DNA of 64,000 nt from Leucobacter allii. GTDB taxonomy: Bacteria > Actinomycetota > Actinomycetes > Actinomycetales > Microbacteriaceae. Positions 13,598 to 27,525 of the stretch are shown here, in pieces; the first letter of the stretch is position 1, and each line of letters opens with the position of its first letter. The notes under the pieces are model-generated. The model saw only the letters and a program-made list of their open reading frames with translations, searched no databases and was not told the DNA's origin. The position numbers and the translations under genes are program-made. The DNA lies in the NCBI RefSeq assembly GCF_022919155.1, contig NZ_CP095045.1, positions 620,001 through 684,000 on the forward strand. Direction: 5' to 3'.

Positions 13598-14526
13598 TCA
13601 CGGCACCGGAGCAGAGCGAGCGACGCTTCCTCATCGTCTCCCACACGCATCGCGACGAAGCGGTCGCGGCGACCGTCGAGGCCGTCTCGGCGCTCCACGC
13701 CGCCGGCGTCATCCCGGTGCTCGACGCCCAGGATCGCGAGGACTTCGCCCAGCACATCGCCGTCGAGCGCATCGAGCAGCTGGGCCGCGAGACCTCGATC
13801 GAGGATCTCGAGGCCGCGATCGTGCTCGGCGGCGACGGCACGATCCTCCGCGCCGCGGAGCTGCTGCGCGGTTCGGCCTGCCCCATCGTCGGCGTCAACC
13901 TCGGTCACGTCGGCTTCCTCGCCGAGATGGAGAGCTACGACCTGGCCTCGACGATCGAGCGCGTCCTCGCCAGGGACTACACGGTCGAGGAGCGGCTCAC
14001 GATCGACGTGCGGGCCACCTGCGACGGCGAGGTCATCGCCGACACCTGGGCGCTCAACGAGGCGAGCGTCGAGAAGCAGCGCCGCATGCTCGAGGTCGCC
14101 ATCGGCGTCGACGGGCAGCCGGTGTCCACCTTCGCCTGCGACGGCGTCGTCATCGCGACCCCGACCGGGTCGACCGCCTACGCCTTCTCGGCCGGCGGAC
14201 CCGTCGTCTGGCCGAGCGTGCAGGCGATCCTGATGGTCCCCATCGCCGCCCACGCCCTCTTCAACCGCCCGCTCGTCACCGGCACCGACTCGGAGCTGAG
14301 CGTGCGGATCCTCCCCGAGAACATCGGACCGGGGGTCATGTGGTGCGACGGCCGGCGGCGCACGGAGCTGCCCGCGGGGTCGACCGTCGAGGTGCGCCGA
14401 TCCACCGAGACCGTGCGGCTCGCGCGCCTGAACCGCGCGCTGTTCTCCGACCGCCTCGTGCGCAAGTTCCACCTGCCGGTCTCCGGCTGGCGGGGCAATC
14501 GCCGCGAGGGCGAGGGTGTCGCATGA
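13594..14526 (+). CDS. nadK: NAD kinase
   Basis: Phosphorylates NAD+ to NADP+ in the cytosol. The GGDGT nucleotide-binding motif appears in AAIVLGGDGTILRAAELL, and the second signature in CDGVVIATPTGSTAYAFSAG. 310 residues, normal length. The ATG at 13594 overlaps the tlyA stop by 4 nt and follows GAGGGAGGG. An upstream in-frame ATG at 13513 lies inside tlyA and is not used. Its own stop overlaps the recN start (ATGA). Confidence 0.95.
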   Translation: MITAPEQSERRFLIVSHTHRDEAVAATVEAVSALHAAGVIPVLDAQDREDFAQHIAVERIEQLGRETSIEDLEAAIVLGGDGTILRAAELLRGSACPIVGVNLGHVGFLAEMESYDLASTIERVLARDYTVEERLTIDVRATCDGEVIADTWALNEASVEKQRRMLEVAIGVDGQPVSTFACDGVVIATPTGSTAYAFSAGGPVVWPSVQAILMVPIAAHALFNRPLVTGTDSELSVRILPENIGPGVMWCDGRRRTELPAGSTVEVRRSTETVRLARLNRALFSDRLVRKFHLPVSGWRGNRREGEGVA

Positions 14527-16208
14527 TCGAGGAGCTGCGGATCAGGGATCTCGGCGTGATCGCCGACGCCACGCTCCCGCTCGGGCCGGGCTTCACCGCC
14601 ATCACGGGCGAGACCGGGGCGGGGAAGACCATGGTCGTCACGGCGCTCGGGCTCCTCATGGGCGAGCGCAGCGACGCCGGCGCCGTGCGGAGCGGGGCGG
14701 GCCAGGCGCGCGTCGGCGGACTCGTGCGGACGTCGGACCCGGCCGTCGCCGAGCTCGTCGACGAGCTCGGCGGCGACGTCGAGGAGGGCGAGCTCGTGCT
14801 CGGCCGGACCGTGAGCGCCGAGGGACGCAGCCGGGCCACGGTCGGCGGCGCGGCCGCGCCCGTCGGGAGCCTCGGCCGTCTCGCCGAACGGCTCTTCGCC
14901 GTGCACGGCCAATCGGAGCAGCTCCGGCTGCGCTCGCAGGCGGCGCAGCGGGAGACGCTCGACCGTTTCGGCGGCGCGGAGCTCGCCGAGGTGCTGCGCG
15001 CCTACGCCGGGGCGCACCGCGAGCGGCAGCGGCTCGCCGCCCGGCACGCGGAGCTCACGGCCGCGCGGGAGGAGCGCGCCGCCGAGGCTGCGCGGCTGCG
15101 CGGCGAGCTCGAGGAGATCTCAGCCGTCGACCCGCAGCCGGGGGAGGAGCACGAGCTGCTGCGCCGCGTCGAGCTTCTCGGCAACGTCGAGGCGCTCCGC
15201 GAGGCGAGCGGGAGCGCCCACGAGGCGCTCGTGAGCGACTCCGACGACCCCATGATGCGCGACGCCAACGGCCTCGTCGACGGCGCCGTGCAGGCCCTCG
15301 AGCGCGTGGCCGGCCACGACGATCGGCTGGCGGCGGTGCTCGAGACGCTGCGCGGCGTGAGCTTCCAGCTCGCGGACGCCGCACGGGAGCTCGCCGCCTA
15401 CGGCGACGACCTCGATCAGGAGGGGCCGGGGGAGCTCGCGCGGGCCAATGAGCGCCTCGCCGCCCTGAACGGCCTCTTCCGGCTCTACGGCGCCGATACC
15501 GCGGCCGTCATCGCGTACGGCGCCGATGCCGCCTCCCGGCTCGCCGAGCTCGATGGGGACGACGAGACGATCGGCGAGCTCGCCGACGGACTGGAGCGCG
15601 CGAGCGCGGAGGAGCAGGGGCTCGCGGAGCGGCTGTCCGGACTGCGACGCGACGCCGCCGCGCGGCTGTCGGAGCTCGTGACGGTCGAGCTGCGGCAGCT
15701 CGCGCTGCCCGACGCCGAGTTCCTCGTGCGGGTGGCCCCCCTGGAGAGCCTCGGAGCGTCGGGGGGCGACGAGGTGCAGCTGCTCCTCGCCCCGCATCCG
15801 GGGGCCGCGCCGCGGCCGATCGCGAAGTCCGCCTCCGGCGGCGAGCTCTCCCGCGTGATGCTCGCGCTCGAGGTCGTGGTCGCGGGCGTCGACCCGGTGC
15901 CGACCTTCGTCTTCGACGAGGTCGATGCGGGCGTCGGCGGCGCGGCGGCGATCGAGATCGGCCGCCGGCTCGCGCGCCTCGCCCGCAGCTCGCAGGTGAT
16001 CGTGGTCACCCACCTCGCCCAGGTCGCCGCGTTCGCGACCAACCATCTCCAGGTCGTGAAGGACTCCTCGGGCGGATTCACCGAGTCGAGCTGCCGTCGG
16101 CTCGAGGGGGAGGAGCGACTCGCGGAGATGGCGCGGCTGCTCTCGGGGCTGAGCGACTCCGGCAGCGCGCTCGAGCACGCCGCCGAGCTCCTCGCGCTGC
16201 GCCCCTGA
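14523..16208 (+). CDS. recN: DNA repair protein RecN
   Basis: SMC-like ATPase acting early in double-strand break repair. Walker A is GETGAGKTMVV near residue 30. The ABC signature is SASGGELSRVMLALE and Walker B is TFVFDEVDAGVGG, both in the C-terminal third. Between them is a heptad-rich coiled coil (RERQRLAARHAELTAAREER). 561 residues, as expected. The start at 14523 overlaps the nadK stop. The order tlyA-nadK-recN is conserved across Actinobacteria. Confidence 0.95.
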   Translation: MIEELRIRDLGVIADATLPLGPGFTAITGETGAGKTMVVTALGLLMGERSDAGAVRSGAGQARVGGLVRTSDPAVAELVDELGGDVEEGELVLGRTVSAEGRSRATVGGAAAPVGSLGRLAERLFAVHGQSEQLRLRSQAAQRETLDRFGGAELAEVLRAYAGAHRERQRLAARHAELTAAREERAAEAARLRGELEEISAVDPQPGEEHELLRRVELLGNVEALREASGSAHEALVSDSDDPMMRDANGLVDGAVQALERVAGHDDRLAAVLETLRGVSFQLADAARELAAYGDDLDQEGPGELARANERLAALNGLFRLYGADTAAVIAYGADAASRLAELDGDDETIGELADGLERASAEEQGLAERLSGLRRDAAARLSELVTVELRQLALPDAEFLVRVAPLESLGASGGDEVQLLLAPHPGAAPRPIAKSASGGELSRVMLALEVVVAGVDPVPTFVFDEVDAGVGGAAAIEIGRRLARLARSSQVIVVTHLAQVAAFATNHLQVVKDSSGGFTESSCRRLEGEERLAEMARLLSGLSDSGSALEHAAELLALRP

Positions 16209-16251
16209 GTCGTCGCCCGCGAATGTCCCCGCCGGGTGCTACGCTCCCCCC

Positions 16252-19958
<3,707 letters not shown>

Positions 19959-19959
<1 letters not shown>

Positions 19960-20963
19960 TGCCCGCGGGCGCGGATCCCGGTGCCGGCGCGGATCCCGGC
20001 GCGGGTGCCGGCCGGGTGAGCGCGGCGCGGGGCGCGGAGCGCTTCCTGCGTCACGTCGCCCTCGAGCGGGGCCTGTCGGCGAACAGCCAAGCCGCCTACC
20101 GCCGCGACCTCGCGGCCTACGGGGCGTGGCTCGCCGAGCACGGCGTCGCCGGGCTCGAAGCCGTCACCCCCGACACCCTGTCGGCGTACGTCGCCGAGCT
20201 CGGGGAGGGCGGCCTCGCCCCGGCGTCCATCAGCCGCCGGCTCTCCACCGTGCGCGGGATGCACCGCTTCCTCTTCGAGGAGGGGCTGCTCGAGACGCAC
20301 GCCGGCAGCGCGGTCCGCACGCCCAAGCGCGCCCTCCGCCTGCCCAAGGCCCTGCCGATCGAGGATGTCGAGGCGCTGCTGGCCGCCGCCGGCGGCGACG
20401 ACGCCGTCGGGCTGCGGGATCGCGCGCTGCTCGAGCTGCTCTACGCCAGCGGGGCGCGCGTGAGCGAGGTCGTGGCGCTCGACGTCGACGATCTGCTCGC
20501 CCAGGACGGCGGCGGCGACGCCTGGCACGACCCCGAGCGCGCGCTCGCCGACGGCGGCTTCGTGCAGGTCACGGGCAAGGGCGCGAAGCAGCGGCTCATC
20601 CCCTACGGCGGCTACGCCGGGCGCGCGCTCGCAGCGTACCTCGTGCGGGCGAGACCTGCGATGGTCGAGCGGGGGCGCGGCACGCCCGCCCTCTTCGTCG
20701 GGCCGCGCGGCGGTCGCGTCTCGCGCCAGACCGCCTGGCTCGTGATCCGCGCCGCCGCCGCGCGCGCCGAGCTCACCGCGGAGGTCTCACCGCACACGCT
20801 GCGCCACTCCTTCGCGACGCACCTGCTCGCCGGCGGCGCCGACGTGCGGACCGTGCAGGAGCTCCTCGGGCACGCCTCCGTCGCCACGACCCAGATCTAC
20901 ACCCAGGTCACCGCCGACACGCTCAGGGAGCACTATCTCACCGCGCACCCCCGCGCGAGCTGA
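19959..20963 (+). CDS. xerD: Tyrosine recombinase XerD
   Basis: Site-specific recombinase that resolves chromosome dimers at dif with XerC. The core-binding SAM-like domain is [20 protein letters not shown] onward. Catalytic residues are visible as Arg in [10 protein letters not shown], Lys in [10 protein letters not shown], His-Arg in [10 protein letters not shown], His in LLGHASVAT and Tyr in TQIYTQ. About 15 extra residues ([19 protein letters not shown]) lie between the first catalytic Arg and the Lys, longer than usual. The conserved order xerD-parA-scpA-scpB supports the host recombinase rather than a phage integrase. GTG at 20016 is a possible later start. Confidence 0.92.
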
Positions 20964-21034
20964 GCGGCGCAGGCGGGAAGACGCGCTGGACCGGCGCACT
21001 TGCCGCGTCGGCTCACTCGCCGATCCGACGCACC

Positions 21035-21136
21035 CACCGCGCCGGCTCGCTCACCGCGCCGGCTCGCTCACCGCGCCGGCTCGCTCACCGCGCCGGCTCG
21101 CTCACCGCGCTGGCTCGCCCACCGCGCCGGCTCACT
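21035..21136. repeat. 17-bp tandem repeat, 6 copies, between convergent xerD and zapE
   Basis: Unit CACCGCGCCGGCTCGCT repeats six times without gaps (starts 21035, 21052, 21069, 21086, 21103, 21120). The first four copies are identical and the last two have one or two changes. The zapE stop codon (21132-21134) lies inside the last copy. Each unit contains the palindrome GCCGGC, so the transcript can fold in many ways. Confidence 0.9.
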
Positions 21137-22400
21137 CGCCGAGCAGTGCGAGTCGGCTCTCCGCGCGGAAGAGGTCGGGCGGAGGATCGGAGACGGCGGC
21201 GAACGACGCCCGATCCGTTGCGGCGCAGATGACGAGCGTCGCCTCGGCGTGCGCGAGCACGTCGATGAGGGCGACGAAGCGCTGCCTGGCCTCCCGGCTC
21301 GCCGCCGCGAGCGGCGGGACGCCCGTGAGCACCCAGCGGTCGTGCGTCGCCACGAGGTCGAGGTAGTCCTGGGCGATGGAGGGGGCTTCGAGCAGCTCCG
21401 CGAAGTCGAACCAGATCTCGCCCGCGGCGGCTCGTGCGGCGGTGCCGGCGGCCCGAGCGCGGTCGGCCCGTGCACGCAGCGCGCGATGCCCCTCGAGCAC
21501 GGTCGTCGCCTCTCCGGGGTCTGGCGGGAAGAGGCCCGCCGCCGTCAGCGCCGCGTCCGCGTCCCGGTCCGACGGCACCACGATCCAGCGTCCCGCCGCG
21601 AAGCCCTGCCGAGCCCCGCCGTGCGGCTCCGCGCTCCGGTCCCGCGCTCCCGACCCGGGTTCGCCGCTCGGTTCCGACTGTGCCGCTGACTCCGCCGCAG
21701 ATCCCGGCGCCGAGCCGAGCACCGATCCCGGCGCCGGAATCGATCCCGGCCCGTGTCCGCCGGCGCCGCGGAGCCGCCGGTAGTCGACGCCCGCGTCGAG
21801 ATCCCGGACCGCGAAGCGCTCGCGGATGAGCCGGACGCTCGGCTCGACCACGTGATGGTAGACCGGACTGTCGAGGAGCAGCTCGGGCGCGTAGTTCGAG
21901 GTGAGCAGGGTCGGCACGCCCCGTGCGCAGAGTTCGGCGACGAGCCGGTTGAGGAGGCTCGCCCCGCCCGGGTCGTGCACGTGCAGCTCGTCGAAGAAGA
22001 ACAGCGCGGTGCCGTCGAGCAGCGAGGTGACGGTCTCTTCGATTGCGTCGCGAGCGCTGAGCCGGGCGCCGAAGCGGCGCTGCAGCTCCTGGAAGAAGGT
22101 GTGGAAGTGCACCTGCCGCTTCGCCGCATCAGGCAGCGGTGCGGCGCGGAAGAGCTCGGTCATGAGCCAGGTCTTCCCGCGGCCGGCCGGCCCGTGCAGG
22201 AACAGCCCCACGGGGGCCGACGCATCGGGGCGGGATCCCGCAGCGGTGAGGATCGCCGCGGCCTCGCCGAGCACGGCGCGCTGGGCCGCATCCAGCGCGA
22301 TCCCGCGCGCCTCGGCTGCGGCGACCACCGCGGTTTCGAGGGCGAGCGAGGGGACGTCGTGCGATCCGCTGCGGGCGTCGGTATCGGGGGATCGGGTCAC
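21132..22400 (-). CDS. zapE: AFG1/ZapE family cell-division ATPase
   Basis: P-loop ATPase of the ZapE/AFG1 family, which acts with FtsZ in E. coli. Walker A is LHGPAGRGKTWLM and Walker B is LFFFDELHVHDPGGASLL. The arginine-containing LVAELCARGVPTLLTSNY follows. A Gly/Ser/Pro-rich insert of about 55 residues (from GPGSIPAPGSVLGSAPGSAA) interrupts the C-terminal half, longer than in typical members. The GTG at 22400 (VTRSPDTDARSG) is preferred, since upstream codons lie in repetitive non-coding-looking sequence. Confidence 0.85.
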   Translation of the reverse strand: MTRSPDTDARSGSHDVPSLALETAVVAAAEARGIALDAAQRAVLGEAAAILTAAGSRPDASAPVGLFLHGPAGRGKTWLMTELFRAAPLPDAAKRQVHFHTFFQELQRRFGARLSARDAIEETVTSLLDGTALFFFDELHVHDPGGASLLNRLVAELCARGVPTLLTSNYAPELLLDSPVYHHVVEPSVRLIRERFAVRDLDAGVDYRRLRGAGGHGPGSIPAPGSVLGSAPGSAAESAAQSEPSGEPGSGARDRSAEPHGGARQGFAAGRWIVVPSDRDADAALTAAGLFPPDPGEATTVLEGHRALRARADRARAAGTAARAAAGEIWFDFAELLEAPSIAQDYLDLVATHDRWVLTGVPPLAAASREARQRFVALIDVLAHAEATLVICAATDRASFAAVSDPPPDLFRAESRLALLGE

Positions 22401-22450
22401 GGCTCCCGAGTGTAGCCCCGATCCGCCGCACCGCCCCGTCCCGTGCATTC

Positions 22451-22488
22451 CGCCCATCCCGATGCGCTCCGCCCATCCCGATGCGCTC
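22451..22488. repeat. Exact 19-bp tandem duplication in the zapE-parA intergenic region
   Basis: Two perfect adjacent copies of CGCCCATCCCGATGCGCTC, followed to about 22530 by degenerate versions. The divergent intergenic region 22401-22663 holds no gene that I can support. It must contain the promoters of both zapE and parA. Confidence 0.8.
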
Positions 22489-22663
22489 CGCCCGTCCGGA
22501 TACGCGCCGATCATCCCGATGCGCGCCGTCCGGCTCAGGAGGGGCCAGCCCGGCTCCGGCGAGCGCGGCCCGGTCGGCGCGCCGTGGCGGCCGGATGACA
22601 CGCGGTCCGCGCGGCGGCTCCCGCGATAGGATGGGGCGTTAGCGAGCGAGAGGAGCACGGGGA

Positions 22664-23518
<855 letters not shown>

Positions 23519-23527
23519 GGGCACCCG

Positions 23528-24400
23528 GTGAACGCGCTCGCCGAGCATCGCGAACGGGGCGCTGATCCGGATCCGGAGGCGGCGCGCTCCGGTGGCGAGC
23601 CCGCCGACGGGGACGCCGACGGCTTCCGCGTCAGCCTCGAGGTGTTCGACGGGCCGTTCGACCTGCTGCTGAGCCTCATCGGCAAGCACGAGCTCGACAT
23701 CACGGAGGTCTCCCTCAGCCTCGTCACCGACGAGTTCATCGCCTACCTCGGCTCGCTCGAGGGGCGGGGGCTCGCCCAGCTCGACCGGGCCTCGGAGTTC
23801 CTCGTCGTCGCGGCGACGCTGCTCGACCTGAAGATCGCGAGCCTGCTGCCGCAGGGCGAGGCGGTCGACGCCGAGGACATCGCGCTGCTCGAAGCGCGCG
23901 ATCTGCTCTTCGCGCGGCTGCTCCAGTACCGCGCGTTCAAGCAGGCGAGCGCGTGGTTCCGGGCTCGCCTCGACGCCGAGGATGCGCGGCATCCGCGACA
24001 GGTGCCGCTCGATGCGCGCTATCGCGAACGCGCGCCGGAACTCGTCTGGACGCTGTCGGCCGAGGATTTCGCCGCGCTCGCGATGCTCGCCTTCGCCCCG
24101 AAGACGCTCCCCACGGTCGGCCTCGACCACCTGCACGCCCCGCTCGTGTCGATCCGCGAGCAGGCGGCGATCGTGGTGTCCCTGCTGCGCACGGGCGGCG
24201 CGCACAGCTTCCGCGAACTCGTGGCCGGGGTCTCCGAGCGCGGCGTGATCGTCGCGCGCTTCCTCGCGATCCTCGAGCTTTACCGGCGCGCCGCGGTCAC
24301 CTTCGACCAGGCCGAGCCGCTCGGCGAACTGCACGTGCGCTGGGCGGGGGAGACCTGGTCCGACGACGAACTGGCTACGCTGGGGAACGACTATGACTGA
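23528..24400 (+). CDS. scpA: Segregation and condensation protein A
   Basis: Kleisin subunit of the SMC-ScpAB condensin. The sequence has the family N-terminal motif FDGPFDLLLSLIGKHELDIT near residue 40 and the helical 'FLVVAATLLDLKIASLLPQG', with the winged-helix C-terminal part ('ELVAGVSERGVIVARFLAIL'). 290 residues. GTG start 9 nt after the parA stop. It overlaps the start of scpB by 8 nt. Confidence 0.93.
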   Translation: MNALAEHRERGADPDPEAARSGGEPADGDADGFRVSLEVFDGPFDLLLSLIGKHELDITEVSLSLVTDEFIAYLGSLEGRGLAQLDRASEFLVVAATLLDLKIASLLPQGEAVDAEDIALLEARDLLFARLLQYRAFKQASAWFRARLDAEDARHPRQVPLDARYRERAPELVWTLSAEDFAALAMLAFAPKTLPTVGLDHLHAPLVSIREQAAIVVSLLRTGGAHSFRELVAGVSERGVIVARFLAILELYRRAAVTFDQAEPLGELHVRWAGETWSDDELATLGNDYD

Positions 24401-26408
24401 CACGACGCCGAACGACCGGAGCCGCGGGCCCGCCCCCGCCTCCGCCGCTGGGCCTGCCCCTGCCCCTGAGCCCGCCTCCGCCGCAGCCCCGGGATCCGGG
24501 TCGCTCCCGCAGGGTGAAGCGTCCACGAACCCTGCCGGAGCGACCCGGATCGCGCCGCAGGGGGCCGGGGAACACGGAGGATCCGGGGAACCCGGACCCG
24601 GGGGGACCGAGGGGTCCGGGGAGCCCGAAGGATCCGGAGCGTCCGGAGAGGCCCCGGAACCGGGGGGAACGCTCGAACGCGTGCGCGCGGAGCATGCGCT
24701 CGCGCAGCAGCTCGAGGCGCTGCTCATCGTCGCCGACGAACCGCTGAGCGCGATCGCCCTCGCGACCGCCACCGACCGGCCCGTGCGGGAGGTGCGCCGG
24801 GCGCTCGACGGACTCATCGCCGAGTTCGACGGCGCGGACGGCGGCACGGCGCCCCGGGGCTTCGAGCTGCGCGAGGTCGCCGGCGGCTACCGCTTCTACG
24901 TCCGCGAGAGCCTCGATCCGCTCGTCGCCGACTTCGTGCAGCAGCAGACCCCGGCGAAGCTCTCGCAGGCGGCGCTCGAGACGCTCGCGGTCATCGCCTA
25001 CCGTCAGCCCGTCTCGCGCGGGGCGATCGCCTCCATCCGCGCGGTGAACGTCGACTCGGTCGTGCGCACGCTGCTCGGGCGCGGGCTCATCACGGAGGTC
25101 GGGCAGGATCCCGAGACGACCGCGACCCTCTACGGCACGACCGAGGCGCTCCTGCGCCACCTCGGCATCGGGGACGTCTCGGAACTGCCGCCGATCGCCC
25201 CCTCCTCGACGACGGCAGCGAAGGATTCGACCATGAAACGCTCTGACGGACGCCCGGACCCCCACGCGGGAGACGGAGGCGGGCTCGGCGGATCCTTCTC
25301 CGTCGACGGGGCCGAGATCGACATTGATCTCGCCGAGTTCGGCTGGCCGGGGAGCCCTGCCCGAAAGCCGGGCGGGTCGGGCGGGTCGGGCGGGTCGGGA
25401 GAGACGGGCCGCGGCGCGGCGAGCGACGGCTCCGAGGACGACGGCCGCGTGCGCCTGCAGAAGGCCCTCGCCCACGCGGGCGTCGCGTCGCGCCGCGCCT
25501 GCGAGTCGCTCATCACCGGCGGTCGGGTGACGGTCAACGGGGCGGTGCAGCGCGAACTCGGATCGCGGATCGACCCGGAGCACGACGACGTCCGCGTCGA
25601 CGGCGTCGTCGTGCAGCTCGACGTCTCCAAGCGCTACTTCGTGCTCAACAAGCCCCGGGGCGTGGTCTCGACGATGCGCGATGAGAACGGCCGGCCCGAT
25701 CTCCGCGAGTTCACCGACGCCGTCGACGACCGCCTGTACAACGTCGGCCGGCTCGACACGGACACGAGCGGACTGCTCATCCTCACGAACGACGGAGAGC
25801 TCGCGCACCGCCTCGCCCACCCGAGCTTCGGGGTGCAGAAGACCTACATCGCGAAGGTCCGCGGCCGCGTGAGCGCCGCGGTGATCCAGCGGCTCAAGGA
25901 CGGCGTCGAACTCTCGGACGGGCCGATCCGCGCGGATCGGGCGAAGCTCCTGCCCGGCGGATCGACGAGCGCGCACTCGCTCGTCGAGATCACGCTGCAC
26001 TCCGGCCGCAACCGCATCGTCCGGCGCATGCTCGCGGAGGTCGGGCACCCGGTGTCCGAGCTCGTGCGACGGCAGTTCGGTCCGCTGCACCTCGGCACGC
26101 TCCGCGTGGGGGAGCTGCGCGAGCTCTCGGCGGCCGAGCGCGGTGCGCTGCTCAGCGCGGTCGAGGACGGCGCGGTCGAGGACGGCGCGACCGAAGATGG
26201 CGCCGGCGGGAGCGGCGCCGCGGGAGGCCGCGGCGATCGGAGCCGCGGCCAGGGCGCGCGCGGCGGGCGCGGCGCGGTCACGGCTGGCCGACCGGGCGAC
26301 GGCAAGGGCGCTCGCGGCATGCGCGGCGCGGCGGCGCGGGGGAACCCGCACGGCCGCGGGGGCGCGGGCGGCCGCGGCGCGCGCGGCGGCAGGGCCGACG
26401 GACGATGA
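24393..26408 (+). CDS. scpB-rluB: ScpB-RluB fusion: condensin subunit B joined to 23S rRNA pseudouridine synthase
   Basis: One uninterrupted frame of 671 codons holds two normally separate proteins. Residues 1-92 are a Pro/Gly/Glu-rich disordered extension. Residues 95-275 are ScpB (paired winged helices, 'QQLEALLIVADEPLSAIALA', 'LAVIAYRQPVSRGAIASIRA'). Residues 281-345 are a linker. From 349 comes an S4 domain ('RLQKALAHAGVASRRACESL') and an RsuA/RluB-type synthase with the catalytic Asp in VGRLDTDTSGLLIL. The tail is Gly/Arg-rich. There is no stop between the halves. An internal ATG at 25233, preceded by AAGGA 7 nt upstream, lies in the same frame and could make free RluB as well. Confidence 0.9.
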   Translation: MTDTTPNDRSRGPAPASAAGPAPAPEPASAAAPGSGSLPQGEASTNPAGATRIAPQGAGEHGGSGEPGPGGTEGSGEPEGSGASGEAPEPGGTLERVRAEHALAQQLEALLIVADEPLSAIALATATDRPVREVRRALDGLIAEFDGADGGTAPRGFELREVAGGYRFYVRESLDPLVADFVQQQTPAKLSQAALETLAVIAYRQPVSRGAIASIRAVNVDSVVRTLLGRGLITEVGQDPETTATLYGTTEALLRHLGIGDVSELPPIAPSSTTAAKDSTMKRSDGRPDPHAGDGGGLGGSFSVDGAEIDIDLAEFGWPGSPARKPGGSGGSGGSGETGRGAASDGSEDDGRVRLQKALAHAGVASRRACESLITGGRVTVNGAVQRELGSRIDPEHDDVRVDGVVVQLDVSKRYFVLNKPRGVVSTMRDENGRPDLREFTDAVDDRLYNVGRLDTDTSGLLILTNDGELAHRLAHPSFGVQKTYIAKVRGRVSAAVIQRLKDGVELSDGPIRADRAKLLPGGSTSAHSLVEITLHSGRNRIVRRMLAEVGHPVSELVRRQFGPLHLGTLRVGELRELSAAERGALLSAVEDGAVEDGATEDGAGGSGAAGGRGDRSRGQGARGGRGAVTAGRPGDGKGARGMRGAAARGNPHGRGGAGGRGARGGRADGR

Positions 26409-26436
26409 CGGCGGGCGACGGGAAGAGGGAACGGCC

Positions 26437-27525
26437 ATGAACGAGCTCGCGGCACGCACGAGCGGATCCGTGCACGTCATCGGCGCCGGGCTCCTCGGCG
26501 CGAGCGTTGGACTCGGCCTCCGCGAGCACGGGGTCGACGTCACGATCGAGGATCTCTCGCCCACGACCGTCGCGCTCGCCGCGGACTACGGGGCCGGCAG
26601 GCCCCGCTCCGCCGCGGACGATCCACCGGCGCTCGTCGTCGTCGCGACCCCGCCCGACGTCGTCGCCGACGTCATCGAGCGGGCGCTCGCGAGCTACCCC
26701 GAGGCCGTGGTCACGGACGTCGCGAGCGTGAAGCTCGCACCGTTCCGGGAGCTCACGCGACGCGGTGTCGATCTCACGCGCTACGTCGGATCGCACCCGA
26801 TGGCGGGGCGCGAGCGGGGCGGAGCCATCATGGCGCGCGCCGACCTGTTCACGGCGCGCCCGTGGGTGATCTGCCGGGATCACGAGACCCCGGCGGCGGC
26901 GCTCGCGCTCGTCGAGTCCGTCGCGCTCGACCTCGGCGGCGTGCTCATCGAGATGACGCCGGAGGAGCACGACCGCTCCGTGGGCCTCGTCTCCCACCTG
27001 CCGCAGGTGGTGTCGAGTCTGCTCGCCGCCCGGCTCGAGCCGGCGAGCGATCAGGCGATCGGGCTCACCGGGGCCGGGCTGCGCGACACGACGCGGATCG
27101 CCGCGAGCGATCCCGAGCTGTGGGTGCAGATCCTCGGGGCGAACCGTGCGCCGGTCGTCGAGCTGCTCGACGCCTTCGCCGCCGACGTCGCGGACTTCGC
27201 TGAGGCGCTGCGGGATCCGGAGCGCGCCGGGGCGAAGCGGCGCATCGCCGACCTCCTCTCGGCGGGCAACCGCGGCGTCGCCCGCATCCCGGGCAAGCAC
27301 GGATCCTCCGAGCGATTCACCACCATCACGGTGCTCGTCGACGATCGCCCGGGGCAGATCGCGCGGCTGCTCACCGAGCTCGGAGAACTGGGCATTAATA
27401 TGGAAGACTTGCGCCTCGAGCACTCGCCGGGTGCGCAGATCGGATTCGCGGAGATCGCGGTGCTGCCCGAAGTGGCCGAGCGCGCGCTCTCCGACCTCGC
27501 GGAGCGCGGATGGAGGACGCTGTGA
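26437..27525 (+). CDS. tyrA: Prephenate dehydrogenase (TyrA) with ACT domain
   Basis: NAD(P)-dependent oxidative decarboxylation of prephenate (or arogenate) in tyrosine synthesis. The Rossmann motif is [15 protein letters not shown] near residue 10, and the substrate-site signature is [11 protein letters not shown]. The last 80 residues form an ACT domain ([20 protein letters not shown]), which usually binds an amino acid as feedback effector. 362 residues. ATG at 26437 follows GAAGAGGGA. The stop overlaps the GTG of cmk. Confidence 0.9.
   Translation: MNELAARTSGSVHVIGAGLLGASVGLGLREHGVDVTIEDLSPTTVALAADYGAGRPRSAADDPPALVVVATPPDVVADVIERALASYPEAVVTDVASVKLAPFRELTRRGVDLTRYVGSHPMAGRERGGAIMARADLFTARPWVICRDHETPAAALALVESVALDLGGVLIEMTPEEHDRSVGLVSHLPQVVSSLLAARLEPASDQAIGLTGAGLRDTTRIAASDPELWVQILGANRAPVVELLDAFAADVADFAEALRDPERAGAKRRIADLLSAGNRGVARIPGKHGSSERFTTITVLVDDRPGQIARLLTELGELGINMEDLRLEHSPGAQIGFAEIAVLPEVAERALSDLAERGWRTL

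Noticed and set aside
22401..22658. N-terminal extension of zapE to an ATG at 22658
   Set aside because: The extra 86 codons cover tandem repeats and have no family similarity. They would leave no room for the zapE promoter next to parA.
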